A stretch of 44,521 nucleotides of DNA from an uncultured Clostridia bacterium (GCA_934271265.1 CAKQRE010000011.1:1-44521); one strand, 5' to 3'; counted from the first letter of the stretch, positions 16,872-25,266 are shown. Numbers and translations are program-made. Notes: generated from the sequence alone by a model not told the origin.

Positions 16872-19800
16872 TCTGATAAATTCCGGTACTGGGCGATCAG
16901 TTCGTCGTATTTTTCCTTTTCTTCTTTACTTAAGAGAAGACTGTCGTAAAAAGAGGCGATCGTTTTGTCTTCCAGATTCACAAAATAAGAGATCCCAAGC
17001 GACCCGTTTTTTTCGAACACGCCGAAAATACGATCGGTCGCGGCGTCGTAATTTTCCTCGGTAACGGCGGAAAAATCGGCAACGAATTTCTTTTCGAGAA
17101 GGCATCTTTTTATAGAGAAGAAACCTTTCTCGATGGGAATGGCGATCGTTGCGGCGTCGGTTTTATCCTCGTGATTTTTTTTCGCGTAATAACAGAAATG
17201 AGAATAAAGCGGATCGTTTTTCGCTTGTAGCCACAAAGCGTCGAGGTCGGAATCCGTGACGCCCGAACCGATAAGTTTCCACGGGTTTTCCAGGTATGTC
17301 ACGAGAACGGCGTTGTGCTTGCCGTAAAGGGCGAGTAAAGCCTCTTTCTGACTGTTGTATTTTGCAAGCTCTTCTTCCGTAACGCCGCAGTTTTCCCACG
17401 CTTCATCGGAAAATGCGAGGGAATTCCGATAATAGGAGCTTGCAACGTCGTAAGAATCTTCCGAGATCGCGACGTCGTTGAACATAAATATGCAAAGCCT
17501 GAGTGCCATTGCGTCCCGCTTCGATTCGGCGCCGGAAACGCGTTCTTCGGAATCGAGCTTGTCAAACCGGTCGATCGCCGTTTTGCAGGTCGCGGCGTCG
17601 AAAGGGGCGATAAGATCGTAAAAGAGAACGTCCCGGTTCGTTTCCTCGACGAATCCGGGGATCTTCGCCGCAAATTCGGCATAGGCTTCCCGATAATCGT
17701 TATAGCGATAAAGGTGCTTTCTCCGGCTGTCCGTTTTGAGGTACTGAGAGAGGAACAGGTTGATGCCGACCTGCTCTTCTCCCGATGGGAGAGAATTGTA
17801 ACGGTCGCAAAGGGTCCTCGCTTCGGTGAAATTGTCCTTCGTGATCTCCATGGCAAGGAAATCCGCGATCCGATCGGAGCAGAGAAGCCCGAAAATATGC
17901 AGGGAATCGCTCCATTTTTTCTGAACGAGACCGACGTCGTAACGGTTGTAGTCCGCGAGGATCTCGCGGATCTTATCGATATCCGAGGGGATAACGCCCG
18001 TCATGACGTCGGATGCGTCCCGAAGGATCTTTTTCTGGATCCTCATCGTTTCGTCGAGCCTTTGCAGGATCGCCGCGATCTTTTCTTTGTCGACGGGGAT
18101 CTTTTCGCGGATACCGTCTGGCAGACGGTCATAGTGATCGCTTACGTCTTCAAAGGGTAGGATGGTGCCGAAGGTACGGTCGTCGAGGGCGTAATAATAC
18201 TCCGTAAGATAAGGGATCACGAGTTTTTCGAAAGTTTCGATATAACTTTGCGTGTTTCCGTCGATCGCGTTGCCGTAGGAAATCCCGTCGATCGCGTTGA
18301 ATACGACGGAGAAATAGATCCGGGGATTGTCTCCCGAAAGCCCGGCGATATAGTCCTGTAAAAGCCCGGCAAATTCTTCCGCCGATCCGAAGTCGGAAGA
18401 GAGAAGTTGTTTCATGGACGCGATCACCGCTTCGTCCGTTTCGTCGATCGTTCTTAAATAGCCGAGGAGTTCGTCCGCGGTGACGGTCGGTTCGCCGTTT
18501 TCGGCAAACACGCGATAATCTTTCCAGGCGTCCCGATAGGCTTGCAGGTTATCTGCGGGAACGAAGATATAAAAGTTTTTGTTCGCGCCCGCTAATCCCT
18601 CGGAATACATGGCGTTGTCTTCGAGGGAGAAAGGTTTTTGTCCGTTCAGATAAACGCCGCAAAGGTTTTTCATGCGGAAGGGCACGAAGCTGCTTTCTTC
18701 CATCTTTTTGAGGTTCGAATCGGACGGGATAACGACAAAGCGGATGGTCTCGTTATAATCGAGCGCACCCGTGCCGATCGTTTCCGTGCGGCTGTCGAGC
18801 ACGAATTCGTCGTCGGGACGGCGAGAGGGGACAGCAATGAGTTTCGTCATGTCCTTGCTGTAGATCGCGCCGTTATTTACCGTAAAATAGGGGTTGTTTT
18901 CGTCGATCCGGAAGGTTTCCGTAAGGCTTTCGCTGAAGGCGAACGGAGAGATCGTTTTCAAAGAGGCGGGAAGGGTGAAATCGCCGTCGAACGAACGGAA
19001 AGCGTAATCGCCGATATACGTAAGCCCCTCGGGCAGAACGATATTCTTTAATGCGGAGTCCACCATATCGCTGTCGAACGCGCCTTCGTAAATCGTTGTG
19101 ACCCCTTCGGGAAGAACGAAGGTTTCGTCCTGCTTGCCGAAACAGTAACGGATGAAGGTTTTTCCGTCTTTCGAATACAGGTTGGAATCGATCGATTCAT
19201 AATATTCGCAGAGCGGCGAGATCTCGATCCCTTCGAGCGCCGGACAATCGCGGAAAGCGTGCAGACCGATCTGACGGGTGTTTTTTCCGAAGGAAACCTC
19301 CGTCAGGTTTTCGCAATGGGAGAAAGCGAACATGCCGACGGAAGAAATACCGTCCGGAAGGGTGACGGAAAGAAGAGAAGTGCAGTATTCGAACGCGCTG
19401 TCTCCGAGAAAGCGAAGGGAGCCGTTCCGGGCGAAATCGATCGTCTGAAGAGAGCTGTTCATATAAAACGCAGAAGAGTCTATTCTTTCCAGAGAAACGG
19501 GAAAGGACAGTTGCGTTAATTTACACGCGGCGAAAGCGCCGTTGCCGATCGAAACGAGGGTTTTCGGAAAATTGACGGAAGATACGGAAAGGTGAGCGAA
19601 CGCGTTGTCACCGATCTCTCTTACTTTGGATCTTCTGCCGAAATCGATCGAGGAATAAGAATACCAGGAGGCGTAATCGGGATCGACGAAATCCGCCGCG
19701 ATCTTCGTAACGGGGCGAAGTTTCACCGTTTCCGGGATCGTGAGCGCGCCGTCGTCGAAAACGTCCAGCCCGATGAGTTTCGTCAGCGTGATCTCGTTGC

Positions 19801-20410
19801 CTTCTTCCTCGTAAGAAAACCGCGTTGAATAATCGGCGTCGTAACCGGCGTAGATCTCGCGGTCGAAAGAGGTGTCGATCATGCCGTCGAAATTCGTATC
19901 GACGGGGCTTGAGCACTCTTCGTCGGTAAACCAGCCGGCAAATTCGTCCGTGTCGTTACCGGGATGGGGTTCGTATGCCGAAAGGTCGGTATAGTTGTCT
20001 TCCGTTTCTTCAACGACGGTCGTCTGCTCGTTCCATTCGTGTCTGCCAAGGTGAATGGTCAGCCGCGTGTTGCGCACGTTGTAAAAGTAAGTTTTTTCGT
20101 ATCCGCGGTAAGAAACGGTGAGTTCTTTGTTCTTTCCCGCAACGGACGTGTCTCCGCCGGAGATCGTTGCGATACTTTTGCCGAGTGTGTGCACGACGCC
20201 GTTCTTATAAACTGCCGTAACGTCCAGCCCGGAAAAGTCGATTTTTTCGTTTCTTACGTATTCCTCGTTCAGGGTGGTGAACCGAATATCGACGGACGCG
20301 ATCTCTCCGTCGTCGAGGTCTCCCGGCGTGTCGCAGGCGGTCGCGAGCAGGGCGGTCGCGAGCAGGCACAGCAGCAAGGCGAGGATCGCCGGAAGTTTTT
20401 TCCGTTTCAT
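16868..20410 (-). CDS. BspA-type leucine-rich-repeat lipoprotein
   Basis: An 1180-residue surface lipoprotein. The signal peptide ends at ALLATAC with the lipid Cys at about 26. Residues about 38-110 resemble a bacterial Ig-like domain (DVTAVYKNGVVH); residues about 145-185 are an InlB/Flg_new-like segment (FAGWFTDEECSSPVD). Residues about 205-620 hold at least a dozen BspA/LRR_5-type repeats such as IGDNAFAHLSVSSVNFPKTL, ending in a ...YIFVPADNLQAYRDAWKDY segment typical of the end of such arrays. The last 540 residues are helical and charged and match nothing I recognise. The SD GGAGG is well placed. It stands 55 bases behind the binding-protein gene and overlaps the kinase start by four bases, so the three are one unit. 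A ligand-presenting or adhesive role that feeds the kinase is likely but inferred. Confidence 0.9.
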   Translation of the reverse strand: MKRKKLPAILALLLCLLATALLATACDTPGDLDDGEIASVDIRFTTLNEEYVRNEKIDFSGLDVTAVYKNGVVHTLGKSIATISGGDTSVAGKNKELTVSYRGYEKTYFYNVRNTRLTIHLGRHEWNEQTTVVEETEDNYTDLSAYEPHPGNDTDEFAGWFTDEECSSPVDTNFDGMIDTSFDREIYAGYDADYSTRFSYEEEGNEITLTKLIGLDVFDDGALTIPETVKLRPVTKIAADFVDPDYASWYSYSSIDFGRRSKVREIGDNAFAHLSVSSVNFPKTLVSIGNGAFAACKLTQLSFPVSLERIDSSAFYMNSSLQTIDFARNGSLRFLGDSAFEYCTSLLSVTLPDGISSVGMFAFSHCENLTEVSFGKNTRQIGLHAFRDCPALEGIEISPLCEYYESIDSNLYSKDGKTFIRYCFGKQDETFVLPEGVTTIYEGAFDSDMVDSALKNIVLPEGLTYIGDYAFRSFDGDFTLPASLKTISPFAFSESLTETFRIDENNPYFTVNNGAIYSKDMTKLIAVPSRRPDDEFVLDSRTETIGTGALDYNETIRFVVIPSDSNLKKMEESSFVPFRMKNLCGVYLNGQKPFSLEDNAMYSEGLAGANKNFYIFVPADNLQAYRDAWKDYRVFAENGEPTVTADELLGYLRTIDETDEAVIASMKQLLSSDFGSAEEFAGLLQDYIAGLSGDNPRIYFSVVFNAIDGISYGNAIDGNTQSYIETFEKLVIPYLTEYYYALDDRTFGTILPFEDVSDHYDRLPDGIREKIPVDKEKIAAILQRLDETMRIQKKILRDASDVMTGVIPSDIDKIREILADYNRYDVGLVQKKWSDSLHIFGLLCSDRIADFLAMEITKDNFTEARTLCDRYNSLPSGEEQVGINLFLSQYLKTDSRRKHLYRYNDYREAYAEFAAKIPGFVEETNRDVLFYDLIAPFDAATCKTAIDRFDKLDSEERVSGAESKRDAMALRLCIFMFNDVAISEDSYDVASSYYRNSLAFSDEAWENCGVTEEELAKYNSQKEALLALYGKHNAVLVTYLENPWKLIGSGVTDSDLDALWLQAKNDPLYSHFCYYAKKNHEDKTDAATIAIPIEKGFFSIKRCLLEKKFVADFSAVTEENYDAATDRIFGVFEKNGSLGISYFVNLEDKTIASFYDSLLLSKEEKEKYDELIAQYRNLSE

Positions 20411-20465
20411 AAGCGTTTCCTCCGTGTCGCTTATCGTCTCCCGGCAATAAGCGTTTCTTGTTATT

Positions 20466-22256
20466 TCAGCGTTCGGCTTCCTTGCGGAAATAAGATAAAA
20501 GAAGTTGCTTTACCGTCGTTTCTTTTCCGATGCGGATATCTTCGGTCGCCGCAGCGGCGTCTTTCGGAATGAGTACGAAAATCTTCTCGTCGTCCTTCAA
20601 TTCCGATCCGTCCCGACGGACGGCTTTTCCGTTCCGTACGGAAATTTTAGGCGCAAGGGGATAACAACCGCCTTCGCCTTCCGGGGCGGCGAGCGTTCCG
20701 TCCTGAATTTTCCGATAGATTTCCGCAAAGGTTTTCGCCGTGATCTCCGCATAGACGAGTTCGTGGTCGGGGAAAACCGATTCGAGATCGTTTTCCGTTA
20801 AAACTCCTTTTAAAAGCGCGCATCGCACGTATTTCGAGGGCACGAGCACGGCGTCCACGTAATCTGCCGAAGCGAGGGCGTTTGCGTAAAAGTCGCCGTA
20901 GAAGGTTCTTTCCGTATAAAGTTTGTCGGGATCGAAATCGTAAGCGGACGTGATTTTCGCCACGGGGTTCCTCGCGGCGTTTTTGCCCTCTCTGATCTTC
21001 CTGTCGATCCCTTCGAGCATCCGCTCCAGATTGATGTCGTCGGAAAGGTAGGAGATCACGTCGTCGATGCAATAAGAGAAGGAATAATAGAATATGTCGG
21101 CAAGGAAAAATCTGCCCTCGTCTATTTTTTGCTGCAAGCCGGCAAATATGTCCGGCGTTTCCGCGGCTGTGTTTTTCAGATAGGAAACGTATTCTTTCGT
21201 CTCTGTGATCGATTCCTTCCGGATGCAGGCTTGCCCTTCGTCGGTCGCGAAGAAATCGAGAAATTTTTTCGCTTTTGCTTTCGTGTTATTGTTTAAGCCC
21301 GTTTTTGCGGAAAGCCCCAGAAAGAAACTCGGGATCGATCCGATGCAGCCGTTTCTTTCGGTATTCCCCACAAAGGGAACGTAACGGAAATCCGATCGGT
21401 CGGCGAAATCCGTCGCGGCGAACACTTTTGCCGAATTCTGCATGGCGAAATATTTGCCCGAATGAAAGCGGTCGATGCCGTCCGTCAGCGTGGCGTCGAG
21501 ATCGGCAAGAGAGTAAAATCCGTTTTCGTAAAGGATCTTCAGATGCTCGAAGACGTTTGTCCATTCTTTCACGTACTCGTCGTCGAGAATGGAAGCCTCG
21601 CCCGAGATAAAACGATTGAAAAAATCCGTGCCGCGCGCCGTGTTTAAATACAGGGGATATGCCATGCTCATCAGGGCAAACAGAACGGAGTCTTTTCCGC
21701 CTACGGTCGCGCTGGCGGAAACCATATCTTCCTTCACGTATTTTCTCAGCCTGCCCGTCAGACTTACGAGTTCGGCAATGGTAGTCGGGATCTCGAGATT
21801 GTCCGCGTTCAACAGTTCGACGTTATAACACTGCGTCAGATATAGCCCGTCCGTCGGCAGAACGTAAACGAGATCGTCGTTCGTGCGGAGATAGTTGATC
21901 GTGCCGACCAGATAGCGGTTGGTCGTTCCCAGCCTGTTCAGGGCGTAAAGTTTATCGGCATAATTTTCGGCGTCGAGCGCGTAGTCGAAAGTGTAAAGAT
22001 CGGCGTCGTCCGCATTGTGGGAAAGGTAGTAGTTTTTCTCGTTTTCGCTTCCGTAAACGCGCACGGAAACCTGCACGTCGGTATTCTGCGAATTGAAAGC
22101 GTCCGCCAGGCGGTTCATCGCGTCGGCATGCTTTTCATACGTTGCGACCACAAGGGTCGGGGCGGTCGGTTCCTCGTGTTGCCCGCACCCGAACGCCTGA
22201 AACGCAAACGCGGCGGCAAGGAGCGCAACGATCCCTTTTTTCAGTAATTGATTCAT
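20466..22256 (-). CDS. Solute-binding lipoprotein fused to a 5'-nucleotidase C-terminal-like domain
   Basis: A 596-residue lipoprotein with the lipid Cys in AFGC (about residue 24). Residues about 34-440 read as a family 1 (sugar-type) ABC solute-binding protein: LVVATYEKHADAMNRLADAFN at the start and KFLDFFATDEGQACIR in the second lobe. Residues about 460-590 resemble the C-terminal domain of 5'-nucleotidase/UshA proteins: DAVLV...VRCALLKGVLTENDLESVFP, then (V)YAEITAKTFAEIYRKI, and a final D.E..FVLIP strand. The nucleotide-loop GGIR is replaced by KYVR, and no metallophosphatase domain is present, so catalysis is unlikely. No permease or ATPase gene adjoins it; instead an LRR lipoprotein and a hybrid kinase follow. 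A role as ligand sensor for that kinase fits better than transport. SD is weak. Confidence 0.85.
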   Translation of the reverse strand: MNQLLKKGIVALLAAAFAFQAFGCGQHEEPTAPTLVVATYEKHADAMNRLADAFNSQNTDVQVSVRVYGSENEKNYYLSHNADDADLYTFDYALDAENYADKLYALNRLGTTNRYLVGTINYLRTNDDLVYVLPTDGLYLTQCYNVELLNADNLEIPTTIAELVSLTGRLRKYVKEDMVSASATVGGKDSVLFALMSMAYPLYLNTARGTDFFNRFISGEASILDDEYVKEWTNVFEHLKILYENGFYSLADLDATLTDGIDRFHSGKYFAMQNSAKVFAATDFADRSDFRYVPFVGNTERNGCIGSIPSFFLGLSAKTGLNNNTKAKAKKFLDFFATDEGQACIRKESITETKEYVSYLKNTAAETPDIFAGLQQKIDEGRFFLADIFYYSFSYCIDDVISYLSDDINLERMLEGIDRKIREGKNAARNPVAKITSAYDFDPDKLYTERTFYGDFYANALASADYVDAVLVPSKYVRCALLKGVLTENDLESVFPDHELVYAEITAKTFAEIYRKIQDGTLAAPEGEGGCYPLAPKISVRNGKAVRRDGSELKDDEKIFVLIPKDAAAATEDIRIGKETTVKQLLLSYFRKEAER

Positions 22257-22402
22257 TTTTTTCCGCTCTTTTTGTTATTTACCGTTGTTCTCTCGGTTCT
22301 TGATTCCGGTTTTATCGTTTTCGCCGTTCCGTTGTCGCAAAGCGCGGGCGTTTTGTTCGGAAACCGCCGAAAAATATAGCCGGACAGTCGTTTTTATATA
22401 AT

Positions 22403-22419
22403 AATGTTACAAGCACATT
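22403..22419 (-). promoter_or_regulatory. Possible operator of the sensory operon
   Basis: Inverted repeat AATGT-N7-ACATT directly downstream of the -10 box, a position where a bound repressor would block the start. Short and AT-rich, so chance is possible. Confidence 0.3.
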
Positions 22420-22421
22420 AT

Positions 22422-22450
22422 ATTTTAACAAAATACACATATATAGTCAA
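22422..22450 (-). promoter_or_regulatory. Sigma-A promoter of the sensory operon
   Basis: Minus strand TTGACT (22445-22450), 17-base spacer, TAAAAT (22422-22427). Leader of about 160 bases. Confidence 0.7.
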
Positions 22451-22593
22451 GTAAACGATGAAAATCCGACAAAAAAGATCCCGCGCTGTCCGTTCCGCCC
22501 TTTGTCCGTTTATGCAGGCGGAGAAAGATCGGAGCGGCAGACGGAAAGAAATGCGGACAGGCGGGAAAAAACGATCCGAAACTTTCTATTTCG

Positions 22594-22622
22594 TTGACAA
22601 ACCGAAAAAAAGATTATATAAT
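22594..22622 (+). promoter_or_regulatory. Sigma-A promoter of pduO
   Basis: TTGACA (22594-22599), 17-base spacer, TATAAT (22617-22622), both perfect. Confidence 0.85.
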
Positions 22623-22717
22623 AATTACGGGGGAATAGCGGGAGATCATGATTGCCCCGACGGCAAGTTTTATCCGAATCAACAAAGGCGGCGCGTCTGC
22701 CGAAAGGTTTCCGAAAT

Positions 22718-23764
22718 ATGAATATCTATACCAAAAGCGGGGACGGCGGTTTTTCCACCCTGTCTTCCCCGATGAAAATTTCAAAAGCGGACGAACGGTT
22801 CGAGTCTCTCGGCACGCTCGACGAATTGACGAGTCACCTCGGGCTTTGCAAAGCGGCAAGCACGTGCGATCATCTGACGGCGTCTCTTTTCCGTATTCAG
22901 AAAACGTTGATCACGCTGATGTCCGGCATCGCCTATCCAAACGATAAAAATTACGACGTTCCCGATCCGGAGATCGAATTTCTGGAAGGGGAGATCGACC
23001 GCACGGAAGGTACGTTCGAAAGGGAAAAAACTTTCGTGATCCCGGGCGGCTGCGAATTATCCGCTCGTCTGGACGTTGCCCGTACGGTGTGCCGCAGGGC
23101 GGAACGAACGCTTGCCGTTACGGCGAAACGCTATCCGATCCACCCGAATTTCCGCATTTACGTCAATCGCCTTTCCGATTATCTGTATATTGCCGCCCGC
23201 AAAGCGGACTTCGACAACGGCAGGAAACAGAGCGGTCCCGTTTTTGCAGGCGGGAAAGAAGAGACGAAGAAGGAAACTTTCTCCGTGGGGGCGGAAGCCG
23301 AAAAAATCGCGCGGGAAATCGGAAAAGGAGAGATCTCGGATATGGGAAAAGACGTGACGCTTCAGCAGGCGAAACTGCTGAGCGAGGGCGTGCGCAGGTT
23401 CGCCGCAGAAAAAGGAATGAAAATCGTGGTCGCCGTGGCAAACTCGCAAGGGCGTCCCGTTTCCGTGGAAGTGATGGACGGGGCGTTTCTCGTCAGCTAC
23501 GAAGTGGCGGCAAAAAAAGCCTATACGTCCGTTGCGGTTAAAATGAGCACGGCGAAACTTCAGGAAGAAGTGGAAAAGGGAAATTCTCTTTACGGTTTGC
23601 AGACAGTCGATCAGCTGATCTATCTCGGCGGTGGCGAACCGTTGGTTCTGAACGGGCAGATCGTCGGCGGGGTCGGCGTAAGCGGCGGTACCGCCGCGGA
23701 AGATACCGATCTCGGTGCGTTTGCAGCCCGCCTCTTTACGGAGCTTTTCGACAAACAATCATAA
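22718..23764 (+). CDS. pduO: PduO-type cob(I)alamin adenosyltransferase with GlcG/HbpS-like domain
   Basis: A 348-residue cytosolic fusion. Residues 1-175 form the ATP:cob(I)alamin adenosyltransferase: IYTKSGDGG at residue 3 (ATP-binding loop), LDELTSHLGLC, and the conserved VARTVCRRAERTL helix, then NFRIYVNRLSDYLYIAAR. This part makes adenosylcobalamin. Residues about 195-348 form a GlcG/HbpS-like (DUF336) domain, with the typical ...VVAVANSQGRPVSVEVMDGA and GGVGVSGGTAAEDTDLG ends; in PduO proteins this domain binds haem or modulates function. The start at 22718 was chosen because the adenosyltransferase family begins here and AAAGG precedes it; an upstream in-frame TTG has no SD. It is a single-gene unit with promoter and terminator. 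No B12-dependent enzyme lies in the window. Confidence 0.93.
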   Translation: MNIYTKSGDGGFSTLSSPMKISKADERFESLGTLDELTSHLGLCKAASTCDHLTASLFRIQKTLITLMSGIAYPNDKNYDVPDPEIEFLEGEIDRTEGTFEREKTFVIPGGCELSARLDVARTVCRRAERTLAVTAKRYPIHPNFRIYVNRLSDYLYIAARKADFDNGRKQSGPVFAGGKEETKKETFSVGAEAEKIAREIGKGEISDMGKDVTLQQAKLLSEGVRRFAAEKGMKIVVAVANSQGRPVSVEVMDGAFLVSYEVAAKKAYTSVAVKMSTAKLQEEVEKGNSLYGLQTVDQLIYLGGGEPLVLNGQIVGGVGVSGGTAAEDTDLGAFAARLFTELFDKQS

Positions 23765-23830
23765 AAGACGGTCTATAAATCGATAAACTGCCTGTTTTAT
23801 AGCGGTTATCGGCTGAATCAATAACAAACA

Positions 23831-23856
23831 AAAGGCGCAATGCGCCTTTTTCTTTT
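23831..23856 (+). terminator. Terminator of pduO
   Basis: An 8-bp stem (AAAGGCGC/GCGCCTTT) with a 3-base loop, then TTTTTCTTTT. Confidence 0.88.
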
Positions 23857-23920
23857 ATAAAAGTTTTCTGCGGAGCAAATATATATTTTCAGTCATATCC
23901 CGACTCGACAATCGTTTTTT

Positions 23921-23964
23921 TGTCATCCTGAGCCTTGCCCCGTAGCCCTGCCAGCGAAGGATCT
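23921..23964 (+). repeat. Dispersed short repeat B
   Basis: TGTCATCCTGAGCC ... GCGAAGGATCT, the ends of a repeat also seen at 24381 and 24619. Such GTCATYCTGA...GAAGRATCT sequences recur in many bacterial genomes. Confidence 0.7.
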
Positions 23965-24025
23965 AAAATAATTAGTAACTATCAGTAAACTGCTATAAAC
24001 ACAGACAAACTTGCAATTATTTTCG

Positions 24026-24092
24026 TTCTTTCGGATAACCGTTTTTCTTTTTCGAAGAGGAGACAACTGCTTTCCGAGTCCGTTTTCTTCGC
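24026..24092 (-). repeat. Hairpin repeat, copy 1
   Basis: Arms 24053-24061 and 24083-24091 pair over 9 bp (two as G-T) around the invariant loop. On the minus strand a tail with CGGTTATCCGAAAGAA follows. Confidence 0.7.
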
Positions 24093-24104
24093 AAATATAA
24101 TGCA

Positions 24105-24178
24105 TTCTTTCGGATAACCGCTTTTCTTTTTCCGAAGAAGGAACAACTGCTTTCCGAGTCCGTTTTTCCTTCTTCGGG
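24105..24178 (-). repeat. Hairpin repeat, copy 2
   Basis: Arms GAAGAAGGAA and TTCCTTCTTC (24134-24143 and 24166-24175) form a perfect 10-bp stem around the same loop as copies 1 and 3. The tail is the same as in copy 1. Confidence 0.75.
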
Positions 24179-24394
24179 CATCATCCTTTTCCGAGAACTC
24201 CGTTTATCCCTTGCGGGTTTATCATAACAACAACTTATCGTACGCCCTTAGTCCTTAAGGGACGTAGCCTTTATCGGTATTGAAACCTTTAGATTATATT
24301 TGTTTGCGGCGTTTTCTTGTCTCTGTCAGTCCGTCGGGTAAGGCGAAAACTTGGAAGTGTTTTTAACGGGAAACCTTCCTTGTCATCCTGAGCC
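24105..24394 (-). repeat. Long dispersed repeat R, copy 2 (uninterrupted)
   Basis: Reverse-oriented match of 13487-14039 without the 280-bp element. The junction region here (minus strand ...GATGATGCCCGAAGAAGG...) continues straight from the left part of R into the hairpin repeat. Confidence 0.85.
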
Positions 24395-24430
24395 GACTAC
24401 CTTGCCCGACTTCCGAAGGATCTGAGAATG
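24381..24430 (+). repeat. Dispersed short repeat B
   Basis: GTCATCCTGAGCCGAC, TTGCCCGACTTCC, then GAAGGATCTGAGAATGG. Overlaps the end of repeat R copy 2. Confidence 0.7.
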
Positions 24431-24467
24431 GCAAGAAACGTTTACCATTGCAATAACCATGAGCCTT

Positions 24468-24510
24468 GAGATTCTTCATAAGCAGCGCAAGAGGCAGGAT
24501 CAGAATGACA
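24468..24510 (-). repeat. Dispersed short repeat B, variant
   Basis: GAGATTCTTC ... GGATCAGAATGACAAGG, the inverted variant also seen at 13411-13450. Confidence 0.6.
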
Positions 24511-24607
24511 AGGCACATGGTTTTATGGTATAATACACTTTTTAAGTCTGTTTAACATTCCACGACCCAACATTTGACGTTGAGCCAAAAAGGTTGGATT
24601 AGGAAAA

Positions 24608-24672
24608 CAGCCATTCTCGTCATCCTGAGCCGACATCCTTGCCCGGCTTCCGAAGGATCTGAGAATGGCTGA
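24608..24672 (+). repeat. Dispersed short repeat B with flanking inverted arms
   Basis: CAGCCATTCTC (24608-24618) and GAGAATGGCTG (24661-24671) are perfect 11-base inverted arms around a full B repeat; ATCCT/AGGAT pairs further inside. This copy shows that B is a hairpin-forming unit. Confidence 0.7.
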
Positions 24673-24744
24673 GGTTTTTGTTATCACGCAAACCGCAATT
24701 TCAAAAGCCTAAAGAATAATAACTAAAACGTTTTTCCTCATAAG

Positions 24745-24779
24745 AAAACCGCCTTGCGGAATACGCAGGGCGGTTTTTT
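24745..24779. terminator. Terminator of rplM-rpsI
   Basis: AAAACCGCCTTGCG (24745-24758) with CGCAGGGCGGTTTT (24764-24777), one mismatch, T-runs on both sides. Confidence 0.88.
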
Positions 24780-24837
24780 GAATTTGTAACAGATCCGAAA
24801 GACGATCCGCAAAAATCGCGGATTTCTTTCTTTTCGA

Positions 24838-25251
24838 TTATCTCTTGGAGAACTGAGGAGCGCGACGAGCTTTTTTCAAGCCGTACTTCTTTCTTTCCTT
24901 CATTCTCGGATCTCTCGTGAGATAACCTTCTTTCTTAAGGGCGGGGCGAAGTTCGGGTTCCGCAACGATAAGCGCTCTTGCGATGCCGTGACGGATCGCG
25001 CCTGCCTGACCGGTGAAACCACCGCCGTTCACGTTTACGAAAACGTCATACTTGGAATCGGTTTCCGTTAAAACAAGGGGCTGACGAATGATCAGTTTTA
25101 AAGTGTCAAGGTCGCAATATTCGTCAATGCTTCTGCCGTTGATGTTGATCGCGCCCGTGCCGCCGGGGATGAGTCTGACTCTTGCAACGGCGCTCTTTCT
25201 TCTGCCCGTTCCCCAGTACTGAAGTTTTTTCTTAACAGATACTTTTGCCAT
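24838..25251 (-). CDS. rpsI: 30S ribosomal protein uS9
   Basis: A 137-residue protein of the small subunit head whose C-terminal tail reaches the P-site tRNA. The family signature is clear: YWGTGRRKSAVARVRL at the start, GGGFTGQAGAIRHGIARAL in the middle, LTRDPRMKERKKYGLKKARR and the terminal QFSKR tail. Length is normal. GGAGG stands eight bases before the start. It follows rplM by 15 bases and shares its promoter and leader, the conserved arrangement in bacteria. Confidence 0.99.
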   Translation of the reverse strand: MAKVSVKKKLQYWGTGRRKSAVARVRLIPGGTGAININGRSIDEYCDLDTLKLIIRQPLVLTETDSKYDVFVNVNGGGFTGQAGAIRHGIARALIVAEPELRPALKKEGYLTRDPRMKERKKYGLKKARRAPQFSKR

Positions 25252-25266
25252 GACCGATTCCTCCGA

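Larger units (their letters stand above)
22257..22717. other. Divergent regulatory region between the sensory operon and pduO
   Basis: It carries outward sigma-A promoters at 22422-22450 (left) and 22594-22622 (right), and an AATGT/ACATT inverted repeat (22403-22419) just downstream of the left -10 that could be an operator. The 140 bases between the promoters show nothing else. No cobalamin riboswitch was seen in the short leader of pduO. Confidence 0.65.
23857..24744. other. Gene-free repeat region 2
   Basis: About 890 bases without a credible gene. It holds dispersed short repeats (23921-23964, 24381-24430, 24468-24510, 24608-24672), two tandem copies of the hairpin family (24026-24092 and 24105-24178) and copy 2 of long repeat R (24105-24394). 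The stretch 24511-24607 has an isolated TATAATAC near 24527 and nothing else recognisable. Confidence 0.75.

Noticed and set aside
22623..22717. Cobalamin riboswitch upstream of pduO
   Set aside because: The leader is under 100 bases and lacks a B12-box-like element.
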